The position numbers were made by a program, and so were the translations under genes. Under the pieces are notes generated by a model, which had not been told where the DNA came from, made no database searches, and saw only the letters and a list, made by a program, of their open reading frames with translations. A DNA stretch of 64,000 bases, taken from Salvator merianae. Lineage: Eukaryota; Chordata; Lepidosauria; Squamata; Teiidae. This document shows positions 55,701 to 58,700 of the stretch, in pieces; position 1 is the first letter of the stretch, and every line of letters starts with the position of its first letter. Where the stretch lies: NCBI GenBank assembly GCA_003586115.2, contig QVOM02000126.1, positions 4,250,683 to 4,314,682 on the forward strand, written 5' to 3'.

Positions 55701-58700
55701 TCCTCAATTTTTTTATTTGTCACATAGTGAGAGGACTGTTTCAGGAATTCAGTACTAACCTGCCACAGTTAAGAAAAACAGATAACATAAAGCACTTCAG
55801 TGGAATGGGGAACAGAAGAGAAACACAAAACAAACAAAATCTGCTATTTTGTTATGCTCAGGATTTTTTTCTTCCTTAATGAGTCCTAGTAATCTAGAAA
55901 AGATGCTCTCAAGTTGGGGTCAACTTGCATACAGTTTTCTTAGCAGAATTAGAAGGGAATTGCCATTATGCCCTTGCTTCCTAATGGCACATATTTTGAC
56001 ATTTCAATCTAGCCTACAGCACGTGACATTTCCGAGTGTCCACCCATCCAAGTATGAACCAGTCCCAACTCTCCATAGCTTCCCTGATCCACCAGGAGCA
56101 GCCTGGAAACCACTTGCTGGCCTGCTTCAGCAATTCTGCTCCAAAGGACCCAGTCCACTATTTCCTTCCACTCCTTCTATCTTGACAGATTAAACACTGC
56201 TTATTCAATACTTGAAAATAGAATTGAAGCAGTGGAACAGATAAGGACATTGTCCAAGTGAAAGACTATTGGGACTCCTGAAATTCCAAATTATTAGCAG
56301 GGTGTGAGTGCAAATAAGTCTGAATCCCAATATTAGCAGCCCTGATCCTCAGAATAAACAAACATGTCTTTTACCTTTTCTTCCAGGTCTTGTACAGTGT
56401 GCTTGCAGTCTTCTAGATGTGTTTCGATTTCAACAGGAACAATTGTATACATTTCGGAGTACTTGATTCGCAGTTTATCCATTATCTGCTCCAGGTTTTG
56501 TTTCTGCATGTTCAGCGCTCTCTGAATCTCCTAAGAGGGGTAGGAATTAATAGGAGCTTTTGGGAGGAAGAAACTCTCCCATGCCAAGAATACAGACAAG
56601 TAGCTTTGGTGTTAAAAAGCCTCATTTTGATTAGGCAGGCAAGCAGGTTAAACCTGAGGGACGTTTGTGTTGTTTGGTCAGATGATGCTTTTCAATGCAC
56701 CACGAATAAAATTAAACCTGATACCATTTCATTGTCCTATCAAGAGGTCATTGATGAATGAAATAATATCCTGAGACCATAACATGCTTCTGTGATCCAC
56801 CTTTACAGCATGTTTTTGTTGCCAAAGCGAAGCAGCCTCTGAAATGTTTCCCAAAATTAAGTCCAGCCCACAACAAAATGCAGCTAAAAAGCAGTAAGGT
56901 TAGGTTCAAGTACTCGCCTTTTTATCACGGTAACAAAAAAAGAGATCCATACAGAACAATTGGTTCCAGTTCTCCATGAAGAGTATCAGTTTCATGAGGT
57001 AAAAGGAACTTGACAGTTGGCGACTATTTGTGACCCAGAAATTTAATCTGATCTACATCCTCTGACAGAACACACACATAAATGCACAAAACCTGAAAGG
57101 TAATACATCTGGGGCCAAATGTCTGCTGCATGTGATTTCCAGTATTTTTTTTCTTGCTTCACAATATCTAGACTTTGGGAATCTGTAGTTGAGTTAGAAA
57201 CTGAAGCAATATATGAAGCAACCTTATGAATATCAGAAAGCTGAGGACTATATGCAACTATAACTCTAATTATAACTGTATTATCGTGCTGTCGTCTTTC
57301 TTAATCTGATAAAAAGTTTAAAAAGAAAAAGGAAAGCAAACGGACAATGTTTGAATCTCTGTAATTTATACTAACCAGAAAAGAGTCTGGCCAGTATCGT
57401 GGACCAGCAAGCGTACTAGGGGCCTGTTTGCACCTTCCACGCTAGACTGGGCTAATTAGCCCAGTCTAGCGTGGAACAGACCCCATCGTGCAGACACCGT
57501 CTGCACTATGGGGCGTGAAAACACACCCCAAGCTGGATAATGGCGTTTGCCAGTGCGAACACCATTATCCGGCCCGATGCTCACCACAACAACGGCCAGC
57601 AAGCGTCAGGCTGCTGCCATGGCGACTGGGAGGCCCGCGTGGTGATGATGTCATCACCGCTGGTTCCGGTAAGCATTGGGTGAGGGTGGGCGAATTTCGG
57701 GTGAGCTCGGGCCGGACGGAAGTGCGGAAGCTCCGTACTAGTGTGCGTCCCGAAGCTCACCTTTTGCTAAGTGCGAACAGGCCCTAGGAGCCTTCCTTTC
57801 GCATGCTGATGCAGGCCCAAGGGAGCCTCCACCCCCTGAGGCAGGGTCTCCCTACTTCTGCTGCTTGTGTCCAAGAATTATAATTCAAAGAAATAATGTG
57901 CTAGTGACACATAGGGCCTGTTCGCACTTAGTGAGAGGAACATTCCAGCACACTCACAGGAATGGAGCATTCACACCTGCAAACAGATCCAGCTGACTGG
58001 AAACTCACCAAAGCCCACCTGATGCTCACCTGAAGCCTACCAGCTATGGTCAAGAAAACTGTAGTCTCCAAGCTGACTAGCGCCGTCTGGTGAGGATCGG
58101 GAAAGGTGCATTCGCACCACTTCCTGGTTTGGAATAGCAACAGGACTGGGACTGCATGGCCGCACCTGCACCATCAGACGGTTCAAACCCAGGTTCAGAC
58201 TTTGAGGTCTGGACCCTGGCAGCTGTTGCAGACACAAGTCTGGACCCTGGCAGCTGTTCTGGACACATGTCCGGACACAGTTCCTCTGGGTCCGGACACA
58301 GCTACTTAACTAGTGCACTCCCATTCACACTGCTCCCCCTGCTGGTCAGCTCGCAAAGCATTCTAGCGTTGACAGGTGCAAACACTCCTCACTGTACCCG
58401 ATTCTGGCCAGCCCAAACCCTGCTAATTAGAATGTTCTACTGTTGTGAGAACAGGGCCATAATTTCCGTGTGCTTCCCATTCTGATCCCTCTAATCCCAG
58501 GAACATAAGAGGTTTTCTGTTTTGTTTTGTTTTGTTTCTTAATTAATGTTCAAAACTAAGGAAAAAAGATTGGAACATATTAGCCTGGTAGGCAGGAAGT
58601 ACTCCCAATCTCTAAATAGCCATATAAAACAAGCTAAGTGTTTCACTGACCTCAAGATCTGCTGCCTTTTCATTAAGTGTTTCTCTTTCATGGAGCAAAG

